A DNA stretch of 64,000 nucleotides from Adiantum capillus-veneris (GCA_014529385.2 CM043954.1:90857747-90921746), one strand, 5' to 3'. Numbered from the stretch's first letter, positions 22,921 through 35,994 are shown. Numbers and translations: made by a program. Notes: generated by a model not told the origin, from the letters alone.

Positions 22921-23392
22921 ACGACTTCTGACCTGGATAGTATCTATGGGGCTCGGTTAATGTTCTAAATTGCCATTTCTGGCCACAATATGACCTCCAA
23001 ACACTCGAATCTTTTTCTGAGTTGTGGCTGTAAGGGATTTTTACCTTATGTTTTACATGCTAAATTACTGCCTTGGGGCTGTGGTTGCTCTAGCATCTCA
23101 TCTGGAGGGGGTTTGTAGGATACACTCTGAATCACTGTCTGAGCTCAAGAGATTAAATTGAGCTTTTGCGTGATAAGGGAGCACCCTGTGCTGTACAAAT
23201 GCTTGATTTGGATCACATTGGTTGATAGAGCTAGTTACCATAAAGCTAACACCTTCCCAACATCTTATTTTGGCTACCCTATGGGTACCATCCCCTAATC
23301 TACCTCCTACCAGTTTTAGTTTTTAGCTAAAAACCTACTCTTTGGCTCCTCAAAAACCGAGGTGGCTTTTAACATCACTATTTTTTACTTAG

Positions 23393-23608
23393 GGCTTCTT
23401 CATGCTGTCGCGGCAGTCATATTGAGTCACTACCCCACGCAGATGATCTCGCATAATGAAAGATTGCCTGCCTTGGCTTCCCTACCGCCCACTCATGGAT
23501 GGAATCCTACCTGGATTACCTCTGACTTTCATCAAATGCTAGGCGGCCGCGGCACCACCACTAATGAGTATCTGTCGGAGTGCATCCCTGCCTCCTCCAC
23601 TATAAAAG
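23393..23608 (+). other. Exon-like segment of unknown origin (216 nt)
   Basis: A T-rich run with acceptor ACTTAG precedes a GC-richer block that is open in one frame (PALASLPPTHGWNPTWITSD and LGGRGTTTNEYLSECIPASS within it) and ends at a donor-like AAAG/GTGAGG. Its length is a multiple of three. I do not recognise the protein. The end also contains CACTATAAAAGG, so a core promoter is an alternative reading. Confidence 0.35.
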
Positions 23609-26113
23609 GTGAGGGTGTTTTCCCCTCACTTAGGCTTGGCCTTCCTTAGCTCCTTGGAAAATTGATTGGCATGGTGACTGCTCACAGGTTTCGATAATCT
23701 CATGCTCTGATAGCTGAATATAAAACAAGTTTTTTAACCTTTTTTGGTCTTTTGGGATTCTTTTGTCTTTTCACATTAGCAAAGGATCATTTTTTTGGAT
23801 GCTTGACTGGTACTAACTGCATAAAAGATGACATCAAATCTAGTGATGGTGCTGGTTATGCATAAACTCTGGTGATGGTATTGGTTTGGGCTTCTTTTAC
23901 TAACTGATCCTTTGCTAAAAACCTGGTGATGGTGTTGGTTATGTATAAACTCTGGTGGTGGTGTTGAGGATGACAGGCTGTTTTACTTTGACATAGTGAA
24001 AGAATATGATTAATTTTTTGCTGGCTTCCTGTCCTGTTCACTGAATGAAGGAATCTGTAAAGATTTTTTTCCCACTAATTGGTAAACTTTACTGCCTGGT
24101 TACTGGCCACCAGCTGGTTTTTTGGTCTCAAATTTCTCGTATAAATCTGGTTTTTTCTAAACATAATCATACTCTCTTGGGAACGATTGGGAATAGCTAG
24201 ATTTGGTTCTGGTGCTGACTTACAATTCTACTTAGATTTCTGGCTTAAAAATGGCCTCCTACAATACACATAAGGATCTTTACAAATGGGGCTTTCTTTA
24301 TGCATAGCACTGATTACTTACTCTAGGTCTTTGGTTGCTTGGCATAAAAATGACATCAGTTTGGTAAGGGAATTACAAAATAGTACACTAGTTTTGGCTG
24401 CCCTTTTCTAGGTACAATTATATCCACATCAGTATGGGATGATGTTTGGTGTTGATGAGGGAATATTAAGGCTGAAAGCCTGGTAAGTTGCTGGTTATAC
24501 ATGTTTTTTTTGAGTAATAGAAGGAGGGTTATACTGCCATTCTGAGATAGCTGCAGTTGGTGATGTTACATTCAAAAAAAAGGGGGGGAGCTTTTAATTA
24601 GCCTAATCTAGCTGGCTATACACAGTCTCTACATTAATCTTTGGTATGATTGAATCTGGTTTTTTCATTTAACAGAGCTTGGCTGATTCAACTGGCCCTT
24701 ACAAATGGGGCCTTCTTCTTGTTGCTTGATACTGACTGCATACATTAACTCTAAATTCTCTACTATGCTAGAATATAACATCTAACTTATAATGGCTAAA
24801 TACCTAGTGATGGTGCTGGTTATTTATGCCATTTTCTGGTTCAGATTGGTTCACATTAGTAGCTGGTCATACTTGCAAGTTACTCAGGCTTAATCTAAAG
24901 GAGCACTGCATAGGGTACAATGGTTTTTTATATGTCATTTTCTGGTTTAGATTGGTTCACATCAGTATATGAGGCTTTTTTTCTTCTCTTTCTGATACTA
25001 ACTGATCCTCTGCTACTGGGCTGAAATATAGCAGATACAAGTAGATTCCCGATACAAGGGTTGCTCGATATTTTAAAGTGTTGACAGTTACTCAAGCTTA
25101 CTTTATGGTTGCTGGTTTGAGTATTGCATACTGGATCCTACTTGGATCTACTGCTCTGTTTTTTGATTAATTTCTGACTGGATCATACTTTGATAACCTT
25201 AGTTAAATCTGATGTTTAAAAGCTTGGTAGCACTACTGGTTCTGCTACCGAAGTGGGACTCTAGCAAAATATATGAATAACTCTAGCAAAAAATAAACGA
25301 TGAAAAATCCTCGAGACTTTAAATGTGCAGGACAATAGCTAGTAAAACTTTTTAAGTTCGACATGGATAACAACTGATAGATTCTTTGAAGCCTGCCATA
25401 TGTAGCCAAGTCCAACATGTCTGTTGTCTTGACTATATGGATGCAGGTGAGAATTCTATCTTGGCTTAAAGAGGTTTAGCTTGCTGCAGTCCGACTCTGG
25501 AAGCACTTGATGATGCAATTGGGATAATTTTTGATACCCTTGTACAAATTCCTTTGGAATGATACTTCATTCTTACTATATTGTACAGTTTTGATTCAAA
25601 GACTGAATTGTTTCTGTACATATCTTTGCATTGACATCTTTAGCCAGTCGTCTTTTTGAACATCTTGTTCAATTGGTGTGTTATTTATTTAATTTAACAG
25701 CTACACACACACACACATATAAGGGAATAGCGCTCTGCCTTGCGAGATTGGAGCTCTCTGATTTACTGGCTTTATCAGCATTATTGGGCTTAGGAAACTC
25801 TTTTGTCTCTTTGGCTCAATGGACAACATGCTGACTATGCTGAAAGACGACATCTCTGTATGTCTGTACATCGTGCATGATATAGTGTGACATACCCACA
25901 CACTCACACATTCACACACACACAAAGGATATTTTTGAGAGATGAGATATGCTCCCCTCTCTTCCCTCTTGGCTCGCAGATTCCTGTCAAGGTGTAGCTG
26001 TGTGAGGTAATCCCATGCTCGGCAATTTTCGATACCAAGCTTCCTTGATTGCTGGCTTTATTTGAGTATTTGGCTCTATGGGGGTGCATACACTATATCT
26101 CTTTCTCTCTCAA

Positions 26114-26161
<48 letters not shown>

Positions 26162-26401
26162 AACCACACACACACACACCTAGATAACAAACACTTCAGA
26201 GCAATTAGTTTGTGCAGGTTTGTTCACCCTAGTACTTCATTCACAAAATCAAAATGTTGAAAGGGTGGATGACATAATGTTTGCCCTATGAATCCATGAT
26301 GCAGACACTGGATACTCTGTCTACCTTGGCCTATGGTAATGTGGTACACAGTAGATAAGGGTGAGCATAGCTAAATAATAGGTGGTAGCCTCCTCAATTA
26401 G

Positions 26402-26504
26402 TGGAATGATGATTCTCAGATGCGTACTCTTCAACACTCATATGATGCAAGTGATATGGATGGCATGGTGACGTCCACAATACGACAAAGCTATGGAACA
26501 ACAG
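26402..26504 (+). other. Exon-like segment of unknown origin (103 nt)
   Basis: Bounded by AATTAG and ACAG/GTAGGT, it is open in the frame WNDDSQMRTLQHSYDASDMD followed by GMVTSTIRQSYGTT. The residue composition looks like a real protein segment and not repeat translation. I do not recognise the family. Its start phase does not match the end of the 23393-23608 block, so at least one more exon would be needed between them. Confidence 0.38.
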
Positions 26505-27420
26505 GTAGGTGCTATTGCACCTACTTAGAAATGGTTATGGTTTATTAATATTCATAAACATTAACATACATAATTAGGTGTTTGGTTTCAAAGTTGTCAA
26601 TTTCTTATGTAAAATTCAAATATACCACTTGATCTTTTATCATAATTAGATGCTAGTTAATCTTGGTTTGATGACAATTATTGTCTGTGTTGCAATAAGT
26701 AAGAAAAAGTTGTTTTTGGCCTAAAATCTGATCTAGGTTGGATTAAGAGGTATGACAAAAAGGGAATAAGACAGATAAACCTGCAATGGTATCTTTTTGT
26801 GCTGCCTTGGCATATGGCAATACTTGAGCTTGTGGTATGGTTTTAAGCAAATAAGTGGGGAACTTTCAACACAATGAAGTCGCATTAAGTAGGGATAAAT
26901 AGTAGTCAATATATTCTGTTTGCCATTAAAGTGGAAGTTTACACTTACTTGAAGTATTGCTTGAAGCTGATGAATTATGAAGTTTTTTGGCAGGTTATGA
27001 GAATAAGAAATAACAGCTATGTCTTTGAATGTCTTTAAACTCTCGTAGAGGGGTCTCTTGGAGATGGCGATTGCTGGATTTTTTTTGAAAAATAGCTAAA
27101 AATACAAAACAAAATGCTGTCGATTTTTGATAGAATTGATTCAATCGTTAATAATCTGTAAAAAACAAATGCTGAAAGTAAGCTTCTTGAAACTCTGAGA
27201 CTGAAGGGACTGGAGATAGATGGAAGTTTTGTAATTCATTGTGTTTATAAGCTGAATGGGGTTTTTTCATAACATAGTATAAGTATCACTTGGTTATGGG
27301 ACGCTAACATATGGCTTGGATTGCTTCTTTTGTGTAGAAAACAAATGGGTATCAATGTGGTGGACAAAACATTGGTCAAGTTTTGTATTAAGTATAGTTG
27401 TAGGATACTGACACTATTCT

Positions 27421-27868
27421 GAGTATACTTGGTTAATATTGGGTTACATAGACTTGACTTACGCAGCAAAGAAAACTTGAGAATACCGTATAAAGTATTA
27501 TCCAAGGTAAGGGATAGTATTTATCTTTGCATTGGATAGTCTTACAGGGTTTTATGATACTACAGGTGTTTGTTATTTTGGGGTCGGTTATCATTACATA
27601 TAAACATTTAAAGAATTGAGGATATGTTTTTTCAAATCTTTTGAGTATACTTGGTTAATATTGGGTTACATAGACTTGACTTACGCAGCAAAGAAAACTT
27701 GAGAATACCGTATAAAGTATTATCCAAGGTAAGGGATAGTATTTATCTTTGCATATGGACATAGTCTTACAGGGTATTTATGATACTACAGGTGTTTGTT
27801 ATTCTTGGGGTCGGTTATCATTACATATAAACATTTAAAGAATTGAGGATATGTTTTTTCAAATCCTT
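27421..27868. repeat. Tandem duplication, two copies of about 222 bp
   Basis: GAGTATACTTGGTTAATATT occurs at 27421 and 27643. The two units are nearly identical, differing by a few small indels and substitutions. Confidence 0.92.
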
Positions 27869-28335
27869 TTTTAGATACAAACAGGGTGTTAATCTCTAAT
27901 ATGTTTTGAGGATGCTACCATATTTTAGAGATAATAACATGGGATATACTGCCAGTTTTTTATACATGGGATATGTTTTTGTTCTTGAAGTCGTAAAACT
28001 CCTGTGGAGGGTCTTGTGGGGAGATGGCATAAATTGAGTTTTTTGAAATACTACTCCAAATACAAAGGAGGTGCTGCCCAAATTTTTGCCAAGCATTCTA
28101 CATTGATCGATAACCCAGAAATACATAGGTATTTGCATCAAATATGGTAATCGACACTAGTGGTTTTTTGAGAGAGCTCGACAAGTATTGGGGTAGACAT
28201 ACATATACATTCAGAGGTTATCTTACTTGAAATTTGAACTTAATAGTCAATCCTAAGGGTAAGCTGTAAACTAGGTCTATAGGTGTGACCTGGATGACAA
28301 CTGGATCCAATGTCGACACCTGCAAAACGCACAAA

Positions 28336-28841
28336 CATAGCAAGTTCTAACTGAATGTTTTTGTATGGATGCAGGTAACAGCTGGATCCTTCTCCATGTA
28401 GATGTAGTGGAAGCTCAGCCCAAAGGGTGGACACACAAAGATACAACATTAAGATATCAATTTGTAATGATCAGAGATTAGATTTCTGATTTAAATAACT
28501 GTATTATCCATTAGATACAGAATGTTGTATTGATGTATATGAAATGGTAATTGAGTTGTATGACATTTTGCTTTAAAATGTTGTTATTCATAGCCAGTTC
28601 TAACTGAATGTTTTTGTATGGATGCACGTAACAAATGGATCCTTCTCCATGTAGATGTAGTGGAAGCTCAGCCCAAAGGGTGGACGCACAGAGATACAAC
28701 ATTAAGATATCAATTTGTAATGATCAGAGATTAGATTTCTGATTTAAATAACTGTATTATCCATTAGATACAGAATGTTGTATTGATGTATATGAAATGG
28801 TAATTGAGTTGTATGACATTTTGCTTTAAAATTTTGTTATT
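28336..28841. repeat. Tandem duplication, two copies of 253 bp
   Basis: The units start CATAGCAAGTTCTAACTGAA (28336) and CATAGCCAGTTCTAACTGAA (28589). Copy 1 has a splice-acceptor-like GGATGCAG/GT; in copy 2 it reads GATGCACGT. The two minus-strand open frames at 28240-28449 and 28511-28702 are translations of this duplication. Confidence 0.92.
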
Positions 28842-28892
28842 TAATACAATTGTCTAAGTATGGTTCAAATCTGAAGGGATTTTTTTATTTAA

Positions 28893-28915
28893 ACACACAC
28901 ACACACACCACACAC

Positions 28916-28968
<53 letters not shown>
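28893..28968. repeat. (AC)n microsatellite at the right junction of the 6.6-kb block
   Basis: An interrupted (AC)n run (with CACCACACACAACAC near its start) precedes AAGCTTCCTTTATACAAAGG, where homology to the 3' LTR (CTCACAAGCTTCCTTTACAC) resumes. Confidence 0.93.
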
Positions 28969-30174
28969 GCTTCCTTTATACAAAGGGAATGAGGGGCACA
29001 TGTCAGCTCCCTAGCCCAGATGCCCACAAGGTGTACTCAAATCCTATTGGATGGCCATGGAGGTGGACCAATGAGAATTAGGCTAGAGTAAATCTAGTCT
29101 AATTACTTTAAAAAACACTTAATAAAAGAACCAATAAGAACTAAGCTCTATAGAAGACTATTGGACAGTCTCCCAAGGGGTCCAATGAGCATTCAGCAGC
29201 CAAATGGCTTGCCTGATTCCTATTGGCCAGAAGACAAAGGGGTCCAATGAGAGTTTAGTTGCATTAATTAATTAGCTAAAGCTCTCACAAAAGGGAAAAG
29301 GGGGACACATGTCAGAAGGCTATTACTTATGCTGCTTAATTTTCATTGGCTAAGCTGGGAAAGGTCTAATGGGGTGTCGGCATGCGTAAAATGCAAGAGG
29401 GGTCGACCAAGAGAGAGAGGGGGCTGAATTTGTCAAGGAATTATCACACACACACACACTCACACAATCTCATGTGTGAGGCAATAAGACTCTCTCTCTC
29501 TCTCCTTCTCAAGCTTTAATAGAAAGCTTAGCACCTACTCCAAGCTTGTGAGAAGGGAGACCTACACCAACAACTCTTGGCTTTGTGATGCAAATCCAAC
29601 CAAGAGCCAAGCTTCAATGCATTCTCATCTCCTCTACCATGCTAATTACTAAGCTATGCTATGTTAATATGAGTAATTATGTGAGGATATGTACATCTTT
29701 CTCGTAAGACTACTCCTTCTTCCTCTCAATCTACTCTCATACCCCGCTAGCTCTCACCATCTTTGAAGGTGTGTGAGGTCTTGGGTTTGAGACCGTGAGG
29801 GAATTGATGTTGTTTTATATAAGTGTCTTGCTTAGTGCTTGAAGCTTCCATCTTCATTGCACTAACTAGTTATTGAAGGAACGCAAAGAGTTGTATTGTA
29901 AAATGTCTCTCTTGATGGGGGAAACCTTTAATACAAAGCCTTTTGGAGGGGGGACTGGCTCCATGTAAATCCGGTCCTCAACTGTTGTCAATAGCTTAAT
30001 TTCTCTCTCTTTTGAAGTATTGTTCATGCCTATCTAACTAGGTGTTATGCTTTTGGTTGCTCTCTCCACCCAAGCACTCTTGTTATGCTCATTAGGAACC
30101 TATTCTAATGAAATGCTCACTATATTCATGTTATTTTCTGTTACACACAAGTTACTAGGCCATTAAGTGCTACA
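28966..30174 (+). repeat. 5' LTR of the Gypsy element, right part
   Basis: Aligns with 41379-42596 of the 3' LTR with scattered substitutions and ends GTGCTACA just before the primer site. It includes a short (CT)n at about 29492-29504 and the phrase GATGGGGGAAACCT shared by both LTRs. Confidence 0.9.
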
Positions 30175-30175
30175 T

Positions 30176-30187
30176 TGGTATCAGAGC
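30176..30187 (+). other. Primer-binding site of the Gypsy element
   Basis: TGGTATCAGAGC, a perfect match to the plant tRNA-iMet complement, one base after the LTR end. Confidence 0.92.
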
Positions 30188-30590
30188 ACAAGGTTTCTCT
30201 TTTCTTGCTCAAGAAGGGAGGTTCTCAAGCTAGAAATAAATGGTTGGTATTATTAATTGCAATTGAGTAAGTAGAATAGGGATTTTTTAGCCTGCAGTGT
30301 GCCTGCCTTCGTGTAGATAACGGGGTATCACCATCGAGAGCTATGGTTTGAATAGTGGAGTCCTACGGGGCTTGCCTACGACTTAACCACTATTGAGCTA
30401 TTAGAAGCTTGACATGAGCCAATGCTATTTTGGTGTTGAACGACCCTCTCTTCTATTCCTTGCAATTAATGGTATTCGAGCCATGGGTACAATAGCGTGA
30501 GTGCTTTTCTAAAGGGGTAAAGAGGAGTAGCAACTAAGGCTTGAAGTGCCAAAGTACATCTAAAAAAGTTTACACCTAAAAGTTGTTAGA

Positions 30591-31252
30591 ATGGCTGACA
30601 ATAGTAAAGAGAGTGAAATTAATGTTGATAGCTTTGATTTTCCTAATGAGCAGGCTACTAATGATGCCCCTGTGCTTGTTAACTACCCTGTTTCTAGACT
30701 TCAACAAGCCATGGGCAATCCTTCCCTCCAAAGTGAAGTGCAATGGTAGCTTCGTGCTCATGGATTCTCCAAACTCCCCACCATGAAAAGAGAGTACCTA
30801 GGAAGCCTGCTTGTGAGACTTCCAAAAGAGGCCTCTCTCCCGATTTAGGAAGAAGAAGAGGATCCATACAAAGGGCTCAAAAATTTGCTTCTCGATGAAG
30901 GATCTCCTTCTCAAAGGAGAAATCAAGAGCCCCCACCGAAGGAATGAGAAAGAAGTGAGTCTCATGCCACCTGGGTGGAGATGGCTCCAAGAAGACGGCG
31001 GGCAAAACGCTCTCCATCACCTCCTAAATAGAGAAGACCATCACACACTTCCCCACACCATAATTCAAAGAGGGATGACAAAAAGCAAGAGAATAAAAGA
31101 CAAGAAAGAGGTCACCCTCTTCTCCATCTTCTTCATCCTCTTTCTCTTATGAAGAAAGTGATGGTGCAGACAAGGCGAACAAAGGAAAGAAAAAGACAAG
31201 AAAGAGGTCACCCTTTTCTCCATCTTCCTCAAATTCTTCATCCTCTAAAAAA
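30591..31252 (+). pseudogene. Gypsy gag, N-terminal part, before the Copia-A insertion
   Basis: The start at 30591 (MADNSKESEINVDSFDFPNE) gives an acidic N-terminus, followed by VNYPVSRLQQAMGNPSLQSE and a TAG stop near 30747. After frame changes, a Lys/Arg/Ser-rich region (KKKTRKRSPFSPSSSNSSSS) runs up to the Copia-A LTR. Gag would package the element RNA; this copy cannot. Confidence 0.7.
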
Positions 31253-31467
31253 TGTTGAGATGTCGAGCTCTACATCTTGAGCTGGTATCCACTACGGGTC
31301 TTGGCCGCTTACAACATTTACTCACTGGCGCGTTAGGTGACCGACACGGAGGATCTCTGCTAGTGATTCTACAGCTGGACTACACTTATAGTGCCAGCCT
31401 AGTACGCTTCTAGCGAGTTCACACTTAGTGACCGCATGTACATATGTGCTACTTTTCAGTTTTAGCA
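31253..31467 (+). repeat. 5' LTR of Copia-A
   Basis: Starts TGTTGAGATGTCGAGCTC and matches 35989-36203 through TTTTAGCA. The two copies also share the next four bases (CTTA) and then diverge. The expected primer site does not follow; a poor candidate (AGGTACCGCGATAGCAGG) lies near 31605-31622. Confidence 0.82.
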
Positions 31468-31678
31468 CTTAAAATTTTTTAGGGGTTTTTTGTACAAGTT
31501 GCTGAACAGGTCTCCAAAGTGCAGTACACAGAGATTTACTGTACAAGTACAGTGGTTGTATGTATGCTTGATTGTGGACACTCGTTGAGTGTAGAAAGCG
31601 TTATAGGTACCGCGATAGCAGGTTCAACAGATTTGCAGGTTTTTGCAGATTGCGGCTATTTTGTCTTAGTGCTTCAAG

Positions 31679-34600
31679 ATGTCTGACGGTTTCAGTCAGA
31701 TTGTTACTGAGAAGCTTGAGAAAAATAACTACCCTGCATGGAAGTTCAAAATAACTAATTTCCTAAAAGGAAAAGGTTATTGGGACTATGTAGAAGGAGA
31801 CAATGAAAGGGAACCAGAGATTCCCGAGGCAAATGCTACAGCAGAACAAAGGAAAGCTTTGAGGGACTGGCAACAAGGCCAGAGCAAAGTGATGTATTGG
31901 CTTTCTATGAGCATCACAGATGGCATGATGGGCTATCTACAGGATGCTGAAACCCCCGCCATTGCATGGAAAAACTTAGGCAGAGTGTTCGAGGTGAACA
32001 CCAAGGCCAGGAAGCTTCAACTAAAGTTGGAGCTAAATCAGGTTAAGAGGAACAACCTCTCAATCAATGATTATGCCTTGAAGATCAAGAGTATCATTGA
32101 GGCTCTTGGATCTATTAAAGTCTCAGTGGAAGAAGATGACATTGTCCGTGTATGCTTGGATGGTCTAGGAGATGAGTATGTACATTTCAGGTCTTCCATG
32201 AATACAAGAGATGACATCCTCGTGTTCCAAGATTTGATTTCTATGATTATTCTTGAGGAGAAGAACCTTGACACATCTTCTTCTCATGGCAGAAATAATT
32301 CTGAACGGGCCTTCTATTCTAACTCCAACAGAGGTAGAGGTAGAGGTCGTGGTCGAGGCCCAAGGGGTTGCAGGGGCCAATTTCAAGAAGGTCAATCAAA
32401 TCAAAACAATACAGGTGGCAGGGAAAACTAGTCTCAAGGCAGGGGGAGTCAAAGAGGTCGTGGTGCAGGATCAAGCAAGCAGCAACATACTGCAGATAGC
32501 AGAGAATGTTGGACTTGTGGTGAAAGAGGTCACATGTCACGTGACTGTCCAAAGGGAAAAGCAAGTGGAAAGAGAGAACATGGCAACTATGCATCTACTA
32601 GCAGAGATGCAGATGACAGCAAAAACGAGCGCATTTTTGTTATGCAGCATGTAATGAATACAATGACTGCAGAGAATTCCACCCAAGATGATGTTTGGTA
32701 TGTGGATTCAGGTGTCTCTAATCACAAGACGTCTCGTGGAGAGTGGTTTAGAGATATGCGCAAACCAGATGTGTCAGGCTATGTGCAGACAGGAGATGAC
32801 ACAGCTCACCCCATTGCTCATGTAGGGGACATACCTCTAAATACGAAGAGTGGGAAATCAAAGTACTTAACTGTACTTCATGTCCCAAACATTACAAAGA
32901 ATCTTGTTTCTGTTGGACAAATGGTTGAGCAGGGTTTGCAGGTTCGCTTCAATCCGAATGGCTGTTATGTAGAATATTTCCAGAATGGCTGTAAGCTGAT
33001 CACAGAGGGCAAATGTGTGGGCAGAATGTTTACGCTGAATGTAGACATGCCTGAGATAAAAGCTGCATTATTTGCACAAGGCACAGGTGTTGTGGCTGAT
33101 GTTGACATTTGGCACAAACGCATTGGCCATGTCAATGAGCAGAGATTGCGCAGCATGCAATCAAAACAAATTGTAAAAGGTTTGCCCAAATTCAAGGTGG
33201 ATGGTATGCATAAAGTGTGTGCAGCATGCCAGTTTGGAAAACAGTCAAAGGGCTCATTTCCACATGAGCGCAATGTATGTAAAAAGCCACTTGAGGTGGT
33301 GCACACAGATGTTTGGGGTCCAACCGATACTGCAAGTATACATGGTTGCAGGTATTATGTCTCTTTCATTGATGACCATACAAGGAAAGTATGGGTCTAC
33401 TTCATGCGCAACAAAAGTGAAGTGTTTGGTCACTTTCAGGACTTCAAAGTCATGATTGAGAAGGAGACAGATATGAAAATCAAGACATTGAGGTCAGATG
33501 GAGGGGGAGAGTACTTCTCCAATGATTTTTTAGATTTTTTGCGAATGCATGGTATACGCAGGCAGTTTACATGCAGATATACTCCACAGCAGAATTAGGT
33601 CGCAGAAAGGAAAAACAGACACATTGCAGAGGTTGCACGTGCATTGATGAATGAGAAGAACATGCCTCATCATTTCTGGGCTGAAGCTGTAAATACAACT
33701 GTGTACATTATGAACAGGACACCTACAGCTGTAGTGCATGATGTAACACCTGAGGAAAAGTTTACAAGTACAAAGCCTGATTTGGCACACTCGAAAGTGT
33801 TTGGCTGCATAGCTTACGTGCATGTACCACATGAGTTGCGTAGGAAATTAGATCCTAAAGCAAAGAAATGTATTCTTGTGGGATATTCCCTTGAATAAAA
33901 GGGGTACAGGTGCTACAATCCTACTACACGAGAATTACGAGTGAGCAGAGATGTAGTCTTTGATGAGATGAGCAGCTGGTACAGTAATGCACACGGCACT
34001 ATTGGGGCTGATGTAAAAGATGATGTGGTTGTACAAAATGTGAGGCCACAGTCACAGGTTTTGAGTGGACCACAAGAGTCATCTTCTCGTGGCTCTGTTG
34101 AGAAGCCATGGAATGGTAGACTACGTACGCAGGTTACTCCACCAGCAGGTACAGGGAATGTATCACGAAAAGGAAAGGAAAAGGTTGATGAACCTCCCTT
34201 TATGGCTGATGCATCATCAGGGTTTTCACATGTAGACATGGTTCAGATGGTTCTGAACAAAGTCTTGATGAGGAATTTGGAATTCTGGCTGTCAGGACAC
34301 CTGGTGTAAGGAAAGTACAAGAAGATGCTAGAGGGCAAAGGAGTGACCCAGGGCCGCACAGATCTAACAGAGTCAGAAATCCAGTTCAAAAATTGACTTA
34401 TGATGGGTATCTAGCGTATCACCAAGCCTACATGGCTAAGGTGATACAGGATGTGGAGCCCACATGTTTTGAGGATGCAGTTGGAAATGTGCATTGGGAT
34501 GATGCAATGAATGAAGAGATGGCTACATTGGAAGCAAACGACACATGGGAGTTGGTGCCATTGCCAAGTGGCAAGAAAGCTATTGGTTGTAAATGGGTGT

Positions 34601-35994
34601 ATAAAACCAAGCATAAGGCTGATGGTAACATTGAGCGTCACAAGGCAAGGCTGGTGGCAAAGGGCTATGCACAGACGTATGGCATAGACTATGAGGAGAC
34701 CTTTGCTCCAGTGGCAAAGATGACGAGTGTGAGAGCTGTCATAGCAGTGGATGCATCTAGAGGATGGATTATGCATCAAATGGATGTAAAGAATGCCTTC
34801 TTGAATGGTGAGTTGCAAGAGGAAGTGTATATGGATCAGCCACCTGGTTATGTCGATCCAGGTTACCCAGATTATGTATGCAGACTTCTCAAAGCTTTGT
34901 ATGGTTTGAAGCAGGGCTCTAGAGCATGGTATGACAGGATTGCCAAGTATCTTGTCAGTATTGGTTTTAGGAGAGCTCATGCTGATCATTCACTCTATGT
35001 ACGTGAGAGTGATGTGGGGATTTTGGTCATTACTATATATGTAGATGACCTTATTATTGTGGGTGACAATGCTATGGAGATTGACCCTGTGAAGGGTCTT
35101 CTCAAACAGGAGTTTGAAATGAAAGATTTGGGCGAGTTACGCTACTTTCTTGGCATTGAGGTGATCAGGACTCCAGATAGTGTATGGCTGTCACAAAGAC
35201 AGTATGCTTTGGACATGTTGTCAAAGTATGGTATGGCTGATTGTAAGCCAATTTCTATTCCCTTGGATGTGAATGCAAAGCTGAGTGCAGAGAAGGGTGA
35301 TGTTGTTGAGGATGTCAATATGTACAGGAAGATTGTGGGTAGTCTAATCTACTTGACTATCACGAGGCCAGACTTGAGCTACATAGTAGGCTTGGAGAGT
35401 CAGTTCATGCAGCTTCCGAGGAAGCCACATTTGGATGGAGTACGACGCACACTTTGGTATGTGCAAGGGACTCTTGACTACGCATTGTTCTATGTAGCAG
35501 ATGCGCCATTAGCATTGTATGGGTATACAGATGCAGATTGGGCAGGTAGCATTGTTGATAAGAGATCTACGAGTGGCTTCATGTTCTCTTTTGGGAGTGC
35601 TGCTGTTACTTGGAGCAACAAAAAGCAGCCTACATTTGCTTTATCGAGCACAGAGGCCGAGTACAGAGGTGCAGTAGTTGCGGCATGCAAGGTAGCTTGG
35701 CTACGCACATTACTTGAGGACTTGGGAGTGTAGGTGGACCAGCAGATTGTCATCCATTGTGACAACCTCAGCAGCATGCAGTTGGCTAGGAACCCAGTGT
35801 TCCATGCCACGACCAAGCACATAGAGGTCCATTACCACTACGTTCGAGAGCGAGTGTTGGCGGGCGACATCGACTTGGTCTACGTCAGCACAGAGGAGCA
35901 GATAGTGGATATCTTTACCAAGGCCCTCGGAGCTGAGAAGCTTCGACGTTTCTGGACTATGCTTGGACTCTGCGAGCTCGAGGGGGAGTGTTGA
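31679..35994 (+). pseudogene. Copia-A gag-pol polyprotein, broken
   Basis: One long frame from MSDGFSQIVTEKLEKNNYPA. Gag (UBN2-type) is followed by a GRGRGRGRG-rich stretch and an intact knuckle CWTCGERGHMSRDC. The protease has VDSGVSNH in place of the usual DSGA. Integrase keeps VHTDVWGP and SDGGGEY; its third acidic motif sits right after a stop (PQQN, stop, VAERKN). Reverse transcriptase has QMDVKNAFLNGE and YVDDLIIVG. RNase H has YTDADWAG and SSTEAEYRG. In-frame stops lie at about 32429-32431, 33596-33598, 33896-33898 and 35731-35733, and a frameshift near 34240-34300. The final stop lies just inside the 3' LTR. Few lesions and long open stretches suggest a fairly young copy. Confidence 0.9.
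35980..35988 (+). other. Polypurine tract of Copia-A
   Basis: GAGGGGGAG directly before the TGTTGAG of the 3' LTR; it would prime plus-strand synthesis. Confidence 0.85.

Larger units (their letters stand above)
22304..28965. other. 6.6-kb block of intron-like DNA lodged in the (AC)n of the Gypsy 5' LTR
   Basis: This block has no match in the 3' LTR. Both junctions fall in (AC)n tracts (22281-22302 and 28893-28968). Much of it (23.6-28.3 kb) is T-rich with many TGGTT and CTGGT words and resembles plant intron DNA, with two better exon candidates (23393-23608 and 26402-26504). It also holds (CT)n at 22494-22555, (CT)n(AC)n at 22759-22817, (AC)n at 22843-22914, (CT)n(AC)n at 26109-26180, and two tandem duplications. 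No domain is recognised. It may be captured genic DNA, an unknown inserted element, or an assembly join at a microsatellite. Confidence 0.55.

Noticed and set aside
28240-28702. Two similar minus-strand frames (STLWAELPLHLHGEGS)
   Set aside because: They are the two copies of a 253-bp tandem duplication, and the similarity reflects the DNA duplication. There is no independent coding evidence.
30176-30187. tRNA gene fragment
   Set aside because: TGGTATCAGAGC is the primer-binding complement of tRNA-Met at the edge of an LTR, and no cloverleaf follows. The same applies at 46511, 59509 and 2223.
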